From Bacteroidales bacterium UBA4284 (GTDB taxonomy: Bacteria; Bacteroidota; Bacteroidia; Bacteroidales; UBA932): a DNA stretch of 48,691 bases. Position numbers and translations under genes: made by a program. The stretch covers positions 1,487 through 50,177 of the forward strand of contig DGVM01000201.1 in NCBI GenBank assembly GCA_002395925.1, written 5' to 3'. Positions 17,322-24,891 of this stretch are shown here, one piece after another (the first letter of the stretch is position 1; every line of letters starts with the position of its first letter). The notes under the pieces are model-generated. The model did no database searches. It was not told the origin of the DNA and saw only the letters and a list, made by a program, of their open reading frames with translations.

Positions 17322-18814
17322 TATCTGTGAGCGGGACGCAGCAGGTCCAGGACGGTTTTTACCGGATTGAAGGTTTCTGCCGGAACTTCTACAAACAGGG
17401 TGTTCCAGTCCGACATAGATCCGTTCCACAGGCCCGGGAGCTCCAGGGCAAGCAGGGGCCGGCCTTCGTAGGATTTGCTGCTGATGAATCCGGTCTCCTC
17501 ATCGACATATTTGAGCAGATCGAACTTCTCGCCCTTGTAGTTGTGCAGGCAGCATACAAGATCTACCGGATTGAAATGAGTAGCGCCCTTGAGGGCTGCG
17601 ACGGCTGACGGGTCGTCGGGGTTGATCTGTACGCCTTCCAGTATCTGCAGCGAGGTGCTTCCGTCTTTCGCCCGTATAATGAACGGGCCGCCTCCAGGTT
17701 CGCCCTCGTTTTTGACCATTCCGCAAACGCGGATGGGGCGGTTCAGCTTGGCAACCAGAGCTTCGGCCCTGTCGCGGCAGTCTTTTGCAGGAGGCATCTG
17801 GATGCAGAGCTCGTCGCGCAGGAAAGCCTCGATTTCGTTGCAGAGCTCCTGTACTTCCGGAGTGGCATACGGGTCGTCCTGATTGGCATTGTACACCAGC
17901 ACGTACGAAAAGTCGGCTACGTTACGGCGTACCTCGACCAGCTGGTCCATGGCGTAAAGGTATCCGAAGATGCGGTCGCGCAATTCGAGCGCGCGTCCCA
18001 TAAGTACCTTCTTCCATTTGTAAGTGGCAGGCTGGAGTCGCTCCACGCATACGTTGTCGATATTCTTGATGGATACGAGTTCGGCATCTACGGCGTTCAG
18101 ATTGTGAATGAGAGCGCCATGTCCGGCAGGGCGCGTGAGGGGAGTGCCGTCCTGCTTAAGGAAAAGCTTGCCTTCCGGAGTTGCGGCGACGGTGTCGGTA
18201 GCCTTGTCCTGGTATGTAAACTGCACATCGTATCTGACTCCGTACCTCTCTTCGTATGCGGCCTTGATTTCTTCTACCGCCGCCTCGAACAGCTGCTTGT
18301 GCTCCGGAGAGATTGTTACAATGAGCTTTACGCTGCCGTCGGCGTTCTTCATGTATGCCTGGCCCTCCACGAAATGCTCTGCGAGGGCGGTGCGGACTTC
18401 ATCGGGGTAGCGATGGAATTTGAGCACGCCCTTGGGCTTCTTGCCATATCCGAGACCCTCGTCTCCAAGAAGCTTGAGGGCGGTCGTCTTGGGATCGTAC
18501 GGAGCGGTGCCGAATACGGCGGGGTCGTAGAATGCGAAGTTCTCGAGTTCGGAGGAGAGCTTGCGGACGGCGTCGTTCTCGGTCTCGGCACCTGCAAAGA
18601 TGTCTTTGAACATGCGGGATGCCGCTCCCGAGGCGGGTACGAATTTGCACTTTCCGGCTACCTGTGCACTGTCGGCGTAAGCTTCGGCACGCCGGGCGCC
18701 TTCTTCGGAAAGAACCTCGATGCCCTTCTGAGGGGTTGCGGGAGCTACGATATCCAGCCAGGGAAATCCCTTGCGGATCCTTTCGAGTTCGGTGTTGATT
18801 TTAGTGTTGTCCAT
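17321..18814 (-). CDS. DUF4301 protein, predicted UDPGP-type nucleotidyltransferase fold
   Basis: 497 aa cytosolic protein of a family widespread in Bacteroidota and experimentally uncharacterised as far as I know. FVPASGAASRMFKDI (residues 58-72) resembles the signature loop of nucleotide-sugar pyrophosphorylases (G-x-[GA]-[ST]-R-[ML]). Further on, RPAGHGALI (228-236) followed by SIKNIDNVCVE (248-258) resembles the UTP-binding and NIDN elements of UDPGP/UAP1 enzymes. I therefore infer a GT-A-fold nucleotidyltransferase of unknown substrate. It lies 8 nt downstream of pdxB in an apparent recF-DUF721-pdxB-DUF4301 operon. The family assignment is firm; the activity is inference. Confidence 0.8.
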   Translation of the reverse strand: MDNTKINTELERIRKGFPWLDIVAPATPQKGIEVLSEEGARRAEAYADSAQVAGKCKFVPASGAASRMFKDIFAGAETENDAVRKLSSELENFAFYDPAVFGTAPYDPKTTALKLLGDEGLGYGKKPKGVLKFHRYPDEVRTALAEHFVEGQAYMKNADGSVKLIVTISPEHKQLFEAAVEEIKAAYEERYGVRYDVQFTYQDKATDTVAATPEGKLFLKQDGTPLTRPAGHGALIHNLNAVDAELVSIKNIDNVCVERLQPATYKWKKVLMGRALELRDRIFGYLYAMDQLVEVRRNVADFSYVLVYNANQDDPYATPEVQELCNEIEAFLRDELCIQMPPAKDCRDRAEALVAKLNRPIRVCGMVKNEGEPGGGPFIIRAKDGSTSLQILEGVQINPDDPSAVAALKGATHFNPVDLVCCLHNYKGEKFDLLKYVDEETGFISSKSYEGRPLLALELPGLWNGSMSDWNTLFVEVPAETFNPVKTVLDLLRPAHR

Positions 18815-18822
18815 ATTATGTG

Positions 18823-19857
18823 TCAGTCGATAAAGAATTCTCTTCTGTAGCGGTAGTTGGTCCTCAGCGCCTCAAAGTTTTCGGGGGCGATGCGGAACAT
18901 GAAATCATCGGTAAAGATGGGATAATTATATTGGAGGATTGACGCTATCTGGCCTTGCGTCTTGTCGCGAAGGTCGAGCTTGATGGCGTCCCTCGGTTCT
19001 CCGTGGGGGTCGGGGAAGAAGTCGAACAAGGGCTTGATGTCCAGATATCTGGCGACCGCCCTGACTGCCATGGAAGTGCCAACGAGCTTGCCCTGATATG
19101 AGTATCCGGCTATGTGGGGCGTTGCGATGTCGGCAGCCGCCAGAAGGTCCCGGTTGATTTCCGGCTCGTTGCACCATGTGTCGATGATTACGGAACCGAG
19201 CTTGGGAACGGCATCGAGCAGGGCCCTTTCATCGACGACCTCTCCGCGGGAAGCGTTGACGAAGAATGCACCCAGTTTCATTTTGGAGAAGAACGATGCG
19301 TCGGCCATGCCGCGGGTTTCTGGATTCAGCGGGACGTGCATAGTGACGACGTCGCTGCTGCGGAGCAGAAAGTCAAGGTCGCAGAACAGGGCCGGTCCTT
19401 CCGCTGCGGCCCGGGGAGGGTCGTTGAGCAGTACGTTGAATCCCAGAAGCTGCAGGGCCCTGGCGACGCGCGAACCTACGTGGCCGGCGCCGATGATACC
19501 AACCTTGAAGCCGTTCATGTTGATGCGCTTGCGTGACGCTGTGCCGTAAATAGCCGATATCACATAGTTCATCACGGCTCCGGAATTGCAGCCTGCGGCA
19601 TTCTGTACGTGTATGTTACGTGACCTGCAGTATTCCAGGTCTATGTGGTCGTAGCCGATAGTCGCCGTCGAGATGATTTTGACGCGGCTGCCTTCCAAAA
19701 GCGCGGCGCCGCATTTGGTGCGGGTGCGGATGATGAGGGCGTCGGCGTCTTTGACATCTGCTGCGCCGATGCTCTGCCCGTCCATGTAGCAGACGTCGGC
19801 ATAGTCTTCGAACACACCTTCGATGAAGGGGATGGCTTTGTCGATAACTATTTTCAT
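18823..19857 (-). CDS. pdxB: 4-phosphoerythronate dehydrogenase PdxB
   Basis: 344 aa D-2-hydroxyacid dehydrogenase of the DXP-dependent pyridoxal phosphate pathway. The N-terminus MKIVIDKAIPFI and STATIGYDHID and AAGCNSGAVMNYV are PdxB-specific. NAD site VGIIGAGHVGSRVA; catalytic Arg in NASRGEVVD, Glu in WCNEPE and His in TPHIAGYS. The C-terminal region is the PdxB dimerisation domain. Overlaps DUF721 by 4 nt. Confidence 0.93.
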   Translation of the reverse strand: MKIVIDKAIPFIEGVFEDYADVCYMDGQSIGAADVKDADALIIRTRTKCGAALLEGSRVKIISTATIGYDHIDLEYCRSRNIHVQNAAGCNSGAVMNYVISAIYGTASRKRINMNGFKVGIIGAGHVGSRVARALQLLGFNVLLNDPPRAAAEGPALFCDLDFLLRSSDVVTMHVPLNPETRGMADASFFSKMKLGAFFVNASRGEVVDERALLDAVPKLGSVIIDTWCNEPEINRDLLAAADIATPHIAGYSYQGKLVGTSMAVRAVARYLDIKPLFDFFPDPHGEPRDAIKLDLRDKTQGQIASILQYNYPIFTDDFMFRIAPENFEALRTNYRYRREFFID

Positions 19858-20186
19858 TTCAATATGATATCTTGTATCCAGGAAACATTTGGATCGTCCC
19901 TGGTGAAAAACTCGTCGTCTGCAAGCATGGCGTTCATCTTTTCGATAAGGAGCTCTTTCCGGGGCGCCAGCTGGCTGCGGACTACAGAGGAATTCAGGGT
20001 TATGTACAGTTTGCCGCTGCGGTAAAAGCGCTTGAGCGTAAACGGAGCGGCTCCGGAGGCTGCATCCCAGGCGGCGAAAATCCTCCTGGTGTTGAATGCG
20101 GACGACAGCCGGGATTCCTTGAGGTACTCCTGGATTGCCGAGGCGATGGAAACCGCGTTCTTACGTTTTATCCTATAGCTGTCCAT
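19854..20186 (-). CDS. DUF721 protein, DciA-like
   Basis: 110 aa. Shows the DUF721 pattern: an N-terminal helical part, FAAWDAASGAAPFTLKRFYRSGKLYITLNSSVVRSQLAPRK in the core, and a short C-terminal tail. DUF721 includes DciA, the replicative-helicase loader of bacteria without DnaC/DnaI, and its genes often sit next to recF or dnaA. The 14-nt overlap with recF upstream and 4-nt overlap with pdxB downstream indicate one operon. A helicase-loading role is an inference from family and context. Confidence 0.75.
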   Translation of the reverse strand: MDSYRIKRKNAVSIASAIQEYLKESRLSSAFNTRRIFAAWDAASGAAPFTLKRFYRSGKLYITLNSSVVRSQLAPRKELLIEKMNAMLADDEFFTRDDPNVSWIQDIILK

Positions 20187-21282
20187 CGATCCTGGAGAAA
20201 GAGCCGGCGGAGGCCCTGTAATAAGCCCTGTCGGCGGTGATTTTATCTACCAGCGCTTCGGTGCGGGTCTTGTCGGTGTCGGACAGGAATATCTGTCCGA
20301 AGTCGTTGCCCGCAACCATCTGCAGCAGGTTACCTACGCGGTCCATGTCGAGCTTGTCGAACAGGTCGTCGAGCAGCAGGATGGGAGGGAAGCCGTAGGA
20401 ATTCTTCATTATTTCGTATTGCGCGAACTTGAGCGCCACCAGGAACGACTTCTGCTGCCCCTGGGAACCGCATCTGCGGAGCGGATATCCGTCGAGGGTG
20501 AAGATAAAGTCGTCGCGGTGTATGCCCGCTGAAGTATATCGCAGCACCAGGTCGCGTTCGCGATGGGCGCCGGCCAGTTCTTCCCAGGATTTGCCGGCGA
20601 GGTCGGAGCGGTAGCTTATTGAAACGCTCTCCTTGCCTCCGGATATAGACTCGTAGTACTTCTGGACGACCGGAAGAAGGGTGCGGGCGAAGTCGCTGCG
20701 GGAGTCGAAAACGGACTGTGCGACCGGTGCGATGCGGGCGTCGAAAGCCTCCAGCAGCGAAGGGTCGGGCGACTCGCCTTTGAGGAGGCGGTTGCGCTGC
20801 GCAAGAAAGCGGTTGTACTGCTGGATATCCGACAGATACTGCCGGTCGACCTGGGATATGAAGGCGTTGGCAAAACGCCGGCGTTCCTCTCCGGATTCGC
20901 TGACGAGGTCGGTGTCGGTGGGGGAGACCATTACTATGGGAAGGACTCCTATGTGGTCCGCCACCTTGGTGTAGGCCTTGTCGTCCCGGCGTATCTTTTT
21001 CTCGGAACCATCGCTTACCTTTATGGAAAAACGGCTTTTTACGGAGTTGCCCATGTCGTAGGTTCCGCTGAGTGCGAAAGCCTGCGTTCCATGGCGGAAA
21101 TTGAACTTTTCGGCGCTTTGTATGCCGCTTTTTGTCATTGACAGATAGTGGATTGCGTCGAGCAGGTTGGTTTTGCCCTCGCCGTTGCCGCCCCAGATGC
21201 AGTTTATATTGGGGGAAAAACTGAGTTCCTGCAGTTCTATATTGCGGAAATCCTGGATTACTATTTTGTCCAAAACTGGCAT
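20173..21282 (-). CDS. recF: DNA replication and repair protein RecF
   Basis: 369 aa SMC-like ATPase that helps load RecA at gaps. Starts VLDKIVIQDFRNIELQELSFSPNINCIWGGNGEGKTNLLDAIHYL, with Walker A GGNGEGKTN; signature motif CGSQGQQKSFLVALKFAQ; Walker B ILLLDDLFDKLD; D-loop and switch IFLSDTD. The ATG lies 4 nt from an exact -7 element, so the mRNA may be leaderless. First gene of recF, DUF721, pdxB, DUF4301. Confidence 0.97.
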   Translation of the reverse strand: MPVLDKIVIQDFRNIELQELSFSPNINCIWGGNGEGKTNLLDAIHYLSMTKSGIQSAEKFNFRHGTQAFALSGTYDMGNSVKSRFSIKVSDGSEKKIRRDDKAYTKVADHIGVLPIVMVSPTDTDLVSESGEERRRFANAFISQVDRQYLSDIQQYNRFLAQRNRLLKGESPDPSLLEAFDARIAPVAQSVFDSRSDFARTLLPVVQKYYESISGGKESVSISYRSDLAGKSWEELAGAHRERDLVLRYTSAGIHRDDFIFTLDGYPLRRCGSQGQQKSFLVALKFAQYEIMKNSYGFPPILLLDDLFDKLDMDRVGNLLQMVAGNDFGQIFLSDTDKTRTEALVDKITADRAYYRASAGSFSRIDGQL

Positions 21283-21286
21283 ATTG

Positions 21287-21294
21287 CAAAATTA
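21287..21294 (-). promoter_or_regulatory. -7 element of recF operon (TAATTTTG), next to the start codon
   Basis: Exact TAnnTTTG on the minus strand; only 4 nt (21283-21286) separate it from the ATG. Transcription should begin at or about the A of the start codon. Confidence 0.6.
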
Positions 21295-21315
21295 GGATAT
21301 TTTAATTGAAATTAC

Positions 21316-21323
21316 TACCTTTG
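21316..21323 (+). promoter_or_regulatory. -7 element of the TPR gene (TACCTTTG)
   Basis: Exact TAnnTTTG match, 36 nt before the ATG at 21360, divergent from the recF promoter. Confidence 0.5.
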
Positions 21324-21359
21324 TCAGCTATTTTATCAGGAAAAACAAAACTAAAGCAT

Positions 21360-22034
21360 ATGTCAAAAGAAAATGTTAACCAGCAGGAGGCCCTCCGCAA
21401 CGAGAATATCCAGGAGACCGTCTCCAAAACAGACCAGTTTTACAACGAACACAAAAAGACAATCTGGACGATAGTCGCCGTTCTGGTGGTGGCAGCCCTC
21501 GCGGTATTCGCCTACGTCAAGCTCATCTACCAGCCCAAGTGCGCCGAGGCCATGCAGCAGGCATTCCCCGCCGAGCAGAACTTCGCAAACGGCGAGTACG
21601 AGCTTGCACTCAACGGCGACGGCAATGTCCTCGGACTTGCAGACGTAATCGCCGAGTACGGCTCCAAGGCAGGCTCCGCAGTATATATGGAGGCAGGTCT
21701 CTGCGCTCTCCAGCTCGGACAGTTCGAGGATGCACTCAGCTACCTTGGCAAGTACAAAGGCAAGGAGCCCATCCTGGCAGCCCGCGCAACCGCAGCACAG
21801 GGCGACGCCCTCGCCGGACTCGACCGTCTCGATGAAGCAGTGGCAGCATACCTCAAGGCCGCTTCCATCTCCGACGATACTTTCTCCGCAGGCTACCTCC
21901 TCAAGGCCGGTATCCTGTACGAGCAGCTCGGTAAGAACGACAAGGCCCTCGAGTGCTACAAGACCATCAAGGACAAGTACCCCACCTCCATCGAAGGATA
22001 CGATATCGACAAGTACATCACCCGCTTGAAATAA
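21360..22034 (+). CDS. Membrane-anchored tetratricopeptide repeat protein
   Basis: 224 aa. One membrane helix (about 33-55, TIWTIVAVLVVAALAVFAYV) follows a short charged cytosolic N-terminus; the remainder is helical with TPR-like repeats (YMEAGLCALQLGQFEDALSYL, AAQGDALAGLDRLDEAVAAYLKA, LKAGILYEQLGKNDKALECYKTI). The layout resembles YfgM-type periplasmic TPR proteins. TPRs mediate protein contacts; the partner is unknown. An in-frame TTG at 21306 would add 18 residues upstream of the well-placed ATG. yebC follows after 7 nt. Confidence 0.75.
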   Translation: MSKENVNQQEALRNENIQETVSKTDQFYNEHKKTIWTIVAVLVVAALAVFAYVKLIYQPKCAEAMQQAFPAEQNFANGEYELALNGDGNVLGLADVIAEYGSKAGSAVYMEAGLCALQLGQFEDALSYLGKYKGKEPILAARATAAQGDALAGLDRLDEAVAAYLKAASISDDTFSAGYLLKAGILYEQLGKNDKALECYKTIKDKYPTSIEGYDIDKYITRLK

Positions 22035-22041
22035 TAATACT

Positions 22042-22791
22042 ATGGGACGTGCATTTGAATTCCGCAAGGAACGTAAACTGAAGCGCTGGGGGCACATGGC
22101 CCGCACCTTTACCAAACTCGGCAAGGAAATCACGATTGCAGTAAAGCAGGGCGGTCCCGACGTTACCGGCAACCCCCGTCTCCGCGCCCTCATGGCCGAG
22201 GCCCGCAGCGAGCAGATGCCCAAGGAGAACATCGAGCGCGCCATCAAGAAGGCCACCGAGAGCAAGCAGGGCGACTTCAAGGAAATCATCTACGAAGGCT
22301 TCGGCCCTTTCGGTATAGCCTACCTTGTAGAGGCCGCGACCGACAACAACACCCGCACCGTCGCCAATGTCCGCAGCTACTTCAACAAGTGCGGCGGTTC
22401 TCTTGGCACCAGCGGAAGCGTGTCCTTCATGTTCGACCGCAAGTGCACCTTCCGTGTCAAGGAGAAGGAAGGCGTCGATCTGGAAGAACTCGAACTCGAG
22501 CTTATCGACTACGGTGTAGAGGAGCTTTTCGAGCAGGTTGAAGTCGATAAGGACGACAACGAAACCAAGGTCATCGTAATCTACGGCGAACCTACTTCCT
22601 ACGGTACCATCCAGAAGTACATCGAGGAGAACGGCTACGAACTCATCTCCGGCGGTTTCGAGCAGATTCCCAATACCGACCTCAAGGACGTTACGCCCGA
22701 GCAGCGTGCCACCCTCGACAAACTTACCGGTCTTCTCGAGGACGACGAAGACGTCACGAACGTTTATACCACGATGAAACCCGAAGAGTAG
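22042..22791 (+). CDS. yebC: YebC/PmpR family protein (TACO1-like)
   Basis: 249 aa. Family pattern throughout: MGRAFEFRKERKLKRWGHMARTFTKLGKEI, NPRLRALMAEARSEQMPKENIERAIKKA, YEGFGPFGIAYLVEAATDNNNRT-like segment and GSLGTSGSVSFMF. YebC proteins were annotated as transcription regulators; later work points to translation through difficult motifs such as polyproline. That is relevant here because Rho and other proteins in the window contain proline-rich stretches, although this link is only an inference. Confidence 0.92.
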   Translation: MGRAFEFRKERKLKRWGHMARTFTKLGKEITIAVKQGGPDVTGNPRLRALMAEARSEQMPKENIERAIKKATESKQGDFKEIIYEGFGPFGIAYLVEAATDNNTRTVANVRSYFNKCGGSLGTSGSVSFMFDRKCTFRVKEKEGVDLEELELELIDYGVEELFEQVEVDKDDNETKVIVIYGEPTSYGTIQKYIEENGYELISGGFEQIPNTDLKDVTPEQRATLDKLTGLLEDDEDVTNVYTTMKPEE

Positions 22792-22815
22792 TCCCCGGTT
22801 CCTACAGGACTGGAA

Positions 22816-23658
22816 CTACCGGCTCATAGGGCGGTGCGCTTTCTGGCGCGCCGCCTTTTCGTTTGCCCGGATGAGTCCGGCCTCGCCGGGGTCTGTGTAA
22901 CTCTCCAGAAAACGCTCCCAGATGTATTCTATCGCGACCCCGGACGGATGCACCAGGTCTTCGGCGTAGAATCGGTAGTCGCGCAGTTCGTCCAGGACGA
23001 TTTCGTATGCCGGGAAATATCCGGCCCCGGGCACGCTGTCTGCCGCCAGGAGCAGGCTGGCTTTGCTCAGGGCGTTTGCATGCGCTCCGTCGCCCATGTG
23101 CCGGATGGGGGAGACAGTCAGCAGCAGCCGCTTGTCGGGATGGGCTTCCGCAATGGCACGAAGGCATTCGGCACTCCGGGCGGGGCTGAGCATTTCGCGC
23201 GTGAATTCTGCTGCAGGGCGCTTGAGGCAGTTTGATACGGCCTTGCCGTTGTGGTACCAGACAAAAGATGTTCCGAGGGTGAGCACCAGGCGGTTGCTCT
23301 TCTTCCAGAATTCCCTGGCATGCTCTAGGGCGGCATTCGCATTGTCGAGAAACTCTTCCCGGCTGACGCGGGCAAAAGAAGTGTGGTGCTCGAAAGAGCA
23401 GATTCTTCCGGCCCCGGCACCCATCTCTACGCAGTCTTCCTCCGTAAAAAGTGCGTCGCCATCGAGCCTTTTTACGGCCGACAGCAGCGAACAAGGATTA
23501 TAAAGCGTCCCGAAGGGGTTTACCAGCACATCGAAACCTGCGGCCTGCATCTTGGCGCCGATAGAATCGGCAAAGCAGCTGCCAAGCAGGACGATACGGT
23601 CGGAGAGGGAAAAAGTATCCCCGGCGGGCGGAACAATAACCGGCGTAAAGAGTTTCAT
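22816..23658 (-). CDS. GSCFA domain protein, predicted SGNH-like hydrolase
   Basis: 280 aa from the ATG at 23658. It has the defining LGSCFADSIGAKM motif, LGTSFVWYHNGKAVSNC and HHTSFAR, and near the C-terminus FYAEDLVHPSGVAIEYIWERF. The block I Ser in GSCF and the Asp/His in DLVHP look like the catalytic Ser and Asp-x-x-His of SGNH/GDSL esterases, so a hydrolase or acyltransferase is plausible. No signal peptide. The substrate is unknown. An in-frame ATG at 23730 would overlap the divergent gene and is rejected. Confidence 0.8.
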   Translation of the reverse strand: MKLFTPVIVPPAGDTFSLSDRIVLLGSCFADSIGAKMQAAGFDVLVNPFGTLYNPCSLLSAVKRLDGDALFTEEDCVEMGAGAGRICSFEHHTSFARVSREEFLDNANAALEHAREFWKKSNRLVLTLGTSFVWYHNGKAVSNCLKRPAAEFTREMLSPARSAECLRAIAEAHPDKRLLLTVSPIRHMGDGAHANALSKASLLLAADSVPGAGYFPAYEIVLDELRDYRFYAEDLVHPSGVAIEYIWERFLESYTDPGEAGLIRANEKAARQKAHRPMSR

Positions 23659-23675
23659 AAGTCGGAGCAAATTGT

Positions 23676-23683
23676 TATTTTTG
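23676..23683 (+). promoter_or_regulatory. -7 element of the outer-membrane protein gene (TATTTTTG)
   Basis: Exact TAnnTTTG match ending 7 nt before the ATG at 23691; predicts an almost leaderless mRNA. An opposing one-mismatch element for the GSCFA gene (TATCTTCG, 23684-23691 minus) directly abuts it. Confidence 0.55.
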
Positions 23684-23690
23684 CGAAGAT

Positions 23691-24887
23691 ATGAAAAAAA
23701 TCGCCTTCGTAGCCCTGTTTTTGCTCGCAAACCTTCCGTTATTCGCCCAGAAGTTCGACTACAACGTCAATTTTGACTACCTGCTGAACAATTACGAGTA
23801 CGGCATTTCCAGGTACTTCGTCGGGGATGAGTCGTTCTATCCGTATCAGCATTCGCATACCGTCCATGGCGTCAGGCTTACACCCGAGGCCGGTCTTCTC
23901 CTTACCCAGTCCCCGTCGGTGTTCCACCGCCTGAGGCTCGGTATCGACCTGTTCCGCCTCATGGGGGAGCAGAAGGAAAACCTCGGGCTCTTCCGGGAGA
24001 TGGTTTTCTATTACAATCTGGATGCACGCCTGAGAAACGGTGGACATCTGAATGCCTATGCAGGATGCTTCCCGCGCCGCTACAGCGAGGGTACGGGATA
24101 TTACGGACCTGTCTTCGACAGCGAGTACTCCTATCTGGATCCCAATGTGGAGGGCTTCCTTGTCAAGTACGCCAGGGACAACAAGATACGTGCGGAACTT
24201 ATCTTCGACTGGCAGGGAATGGCAGGCGATGACGCCTCTCCCTGGCGGCGCGAGCGCTTCCAGGTGCTCACCGATGGCAGCTGGCGTTTTGCCGGCGATT
24301 TCTATCTGGGATGGACAGGGTCCTTCTATCATTTCTCCAAGTCCCCGATGACCGACAACGTCGTTGACTGTCACCTGCTTAACCCCCGTATCGGATGGGC
24401 TCCCTTTACCTGGCTGGACGAGTTCCGTCTGGAAGTGGGAGGCGTCTTCACCTACCAGTGCGACAGGGTGGCGGAACCGGCTCCTGTCTTTCCGATGGGA
24501 CTCTGGAGTAAGCAGTCCGTCGGCAAGTGGAACGTCACCCTCTCGAACCGTTTTTACTGGGGTGACGACCTCATGCCTTTCTACGATTCTTCGTTCGGAG
24601 GAATACAATACGGACGGGAACTCTATCGCGGTGCTCCTGGATTCCACACTCTGCATGCCGGGCCCAGCTGGGCCGATTGGCTCACGCTTGCCTATCAGCC
24701 CCGCATAAGCAAGTGGCTCTCCATCGATGTGGCCCTGACCCTTCATGTCGGCGCCCCTCACAAAGAGCTCGGCGTCGGCGTCCTCAGGGGGGCCGACCAG
24801 AGGCTCCGCCTGCGGGTGGACCTGGAATCGCTGCGCCCCCGTACGAAAGCCGTAAAGAATTCAAAATTCAAAGGATACGCCTTGTAA
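23691..24887 (+). CDS. Secreted protein of unknown function, probable outer-membrane beta-barrel
   Basis: 398 aa. Clear signal peptide (MKKIAFVALFLLANLPLFAQ). The mature part is rich in aromatic residues and alternating hydrophobic strands (FDYNVNFDYLLNNYEYGISRYFVG; LTPEAGLLL; FYYNLDARLRNGGHLNAYAGCFPRR; WNVTLSNRFYWGDD), and ends with LRLRVDLESLRPRTK, consistent with a small outer-membrane barrel, but there is no family name I can give. The nucleotidase gene follows after 4 nt, so the two secreted proteins are probably co-expressed. Confidence 0.6.
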   Translation: MKKIAFVALFLLANLPLFAQKFDYNVNFDYLLNNYEYGISRYFVGDESFYPYQHSHTVHGVRLTPEAGLLLTQSPSVFHRLRLGIDLFRLMGEQKENLGLFREMVFYYNLDARLRNGGHLNAYAGCFPRRYSEGTGYYGPVFDSEYSYLDPNVEGFLVKYARDNKIRAELIFDWQGMAGDDASPWRRERFQVLTDGSWRFAGDFYLGWTGSFYHFSKSPMTDNVVDCHLLNPRIGWAPFTWLDEFRLEVGGVFTYQCDRVAEPAPVFPMGLWSKQSVGKWNVTLSNRFYWGDDLMPFYDSSFGGIQYGRELYRGAPGFHTLHAGPSWADWLTLAYQPRISKWLSIDVALTLHVGAPHKELGVGVLRGADQRLRLRVDLESLRPRTKAVKNSKFKGYAL

Positions 24888-24891
24888 GCTT

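Noticed and set aside
22792..22815. Intrinsic terminator between yebC and the GSCFA gene
   Set aside because: GTTCC/GGAAC can pair with a 9-nt loop, but the stem is short and no T tract follows on either strand.
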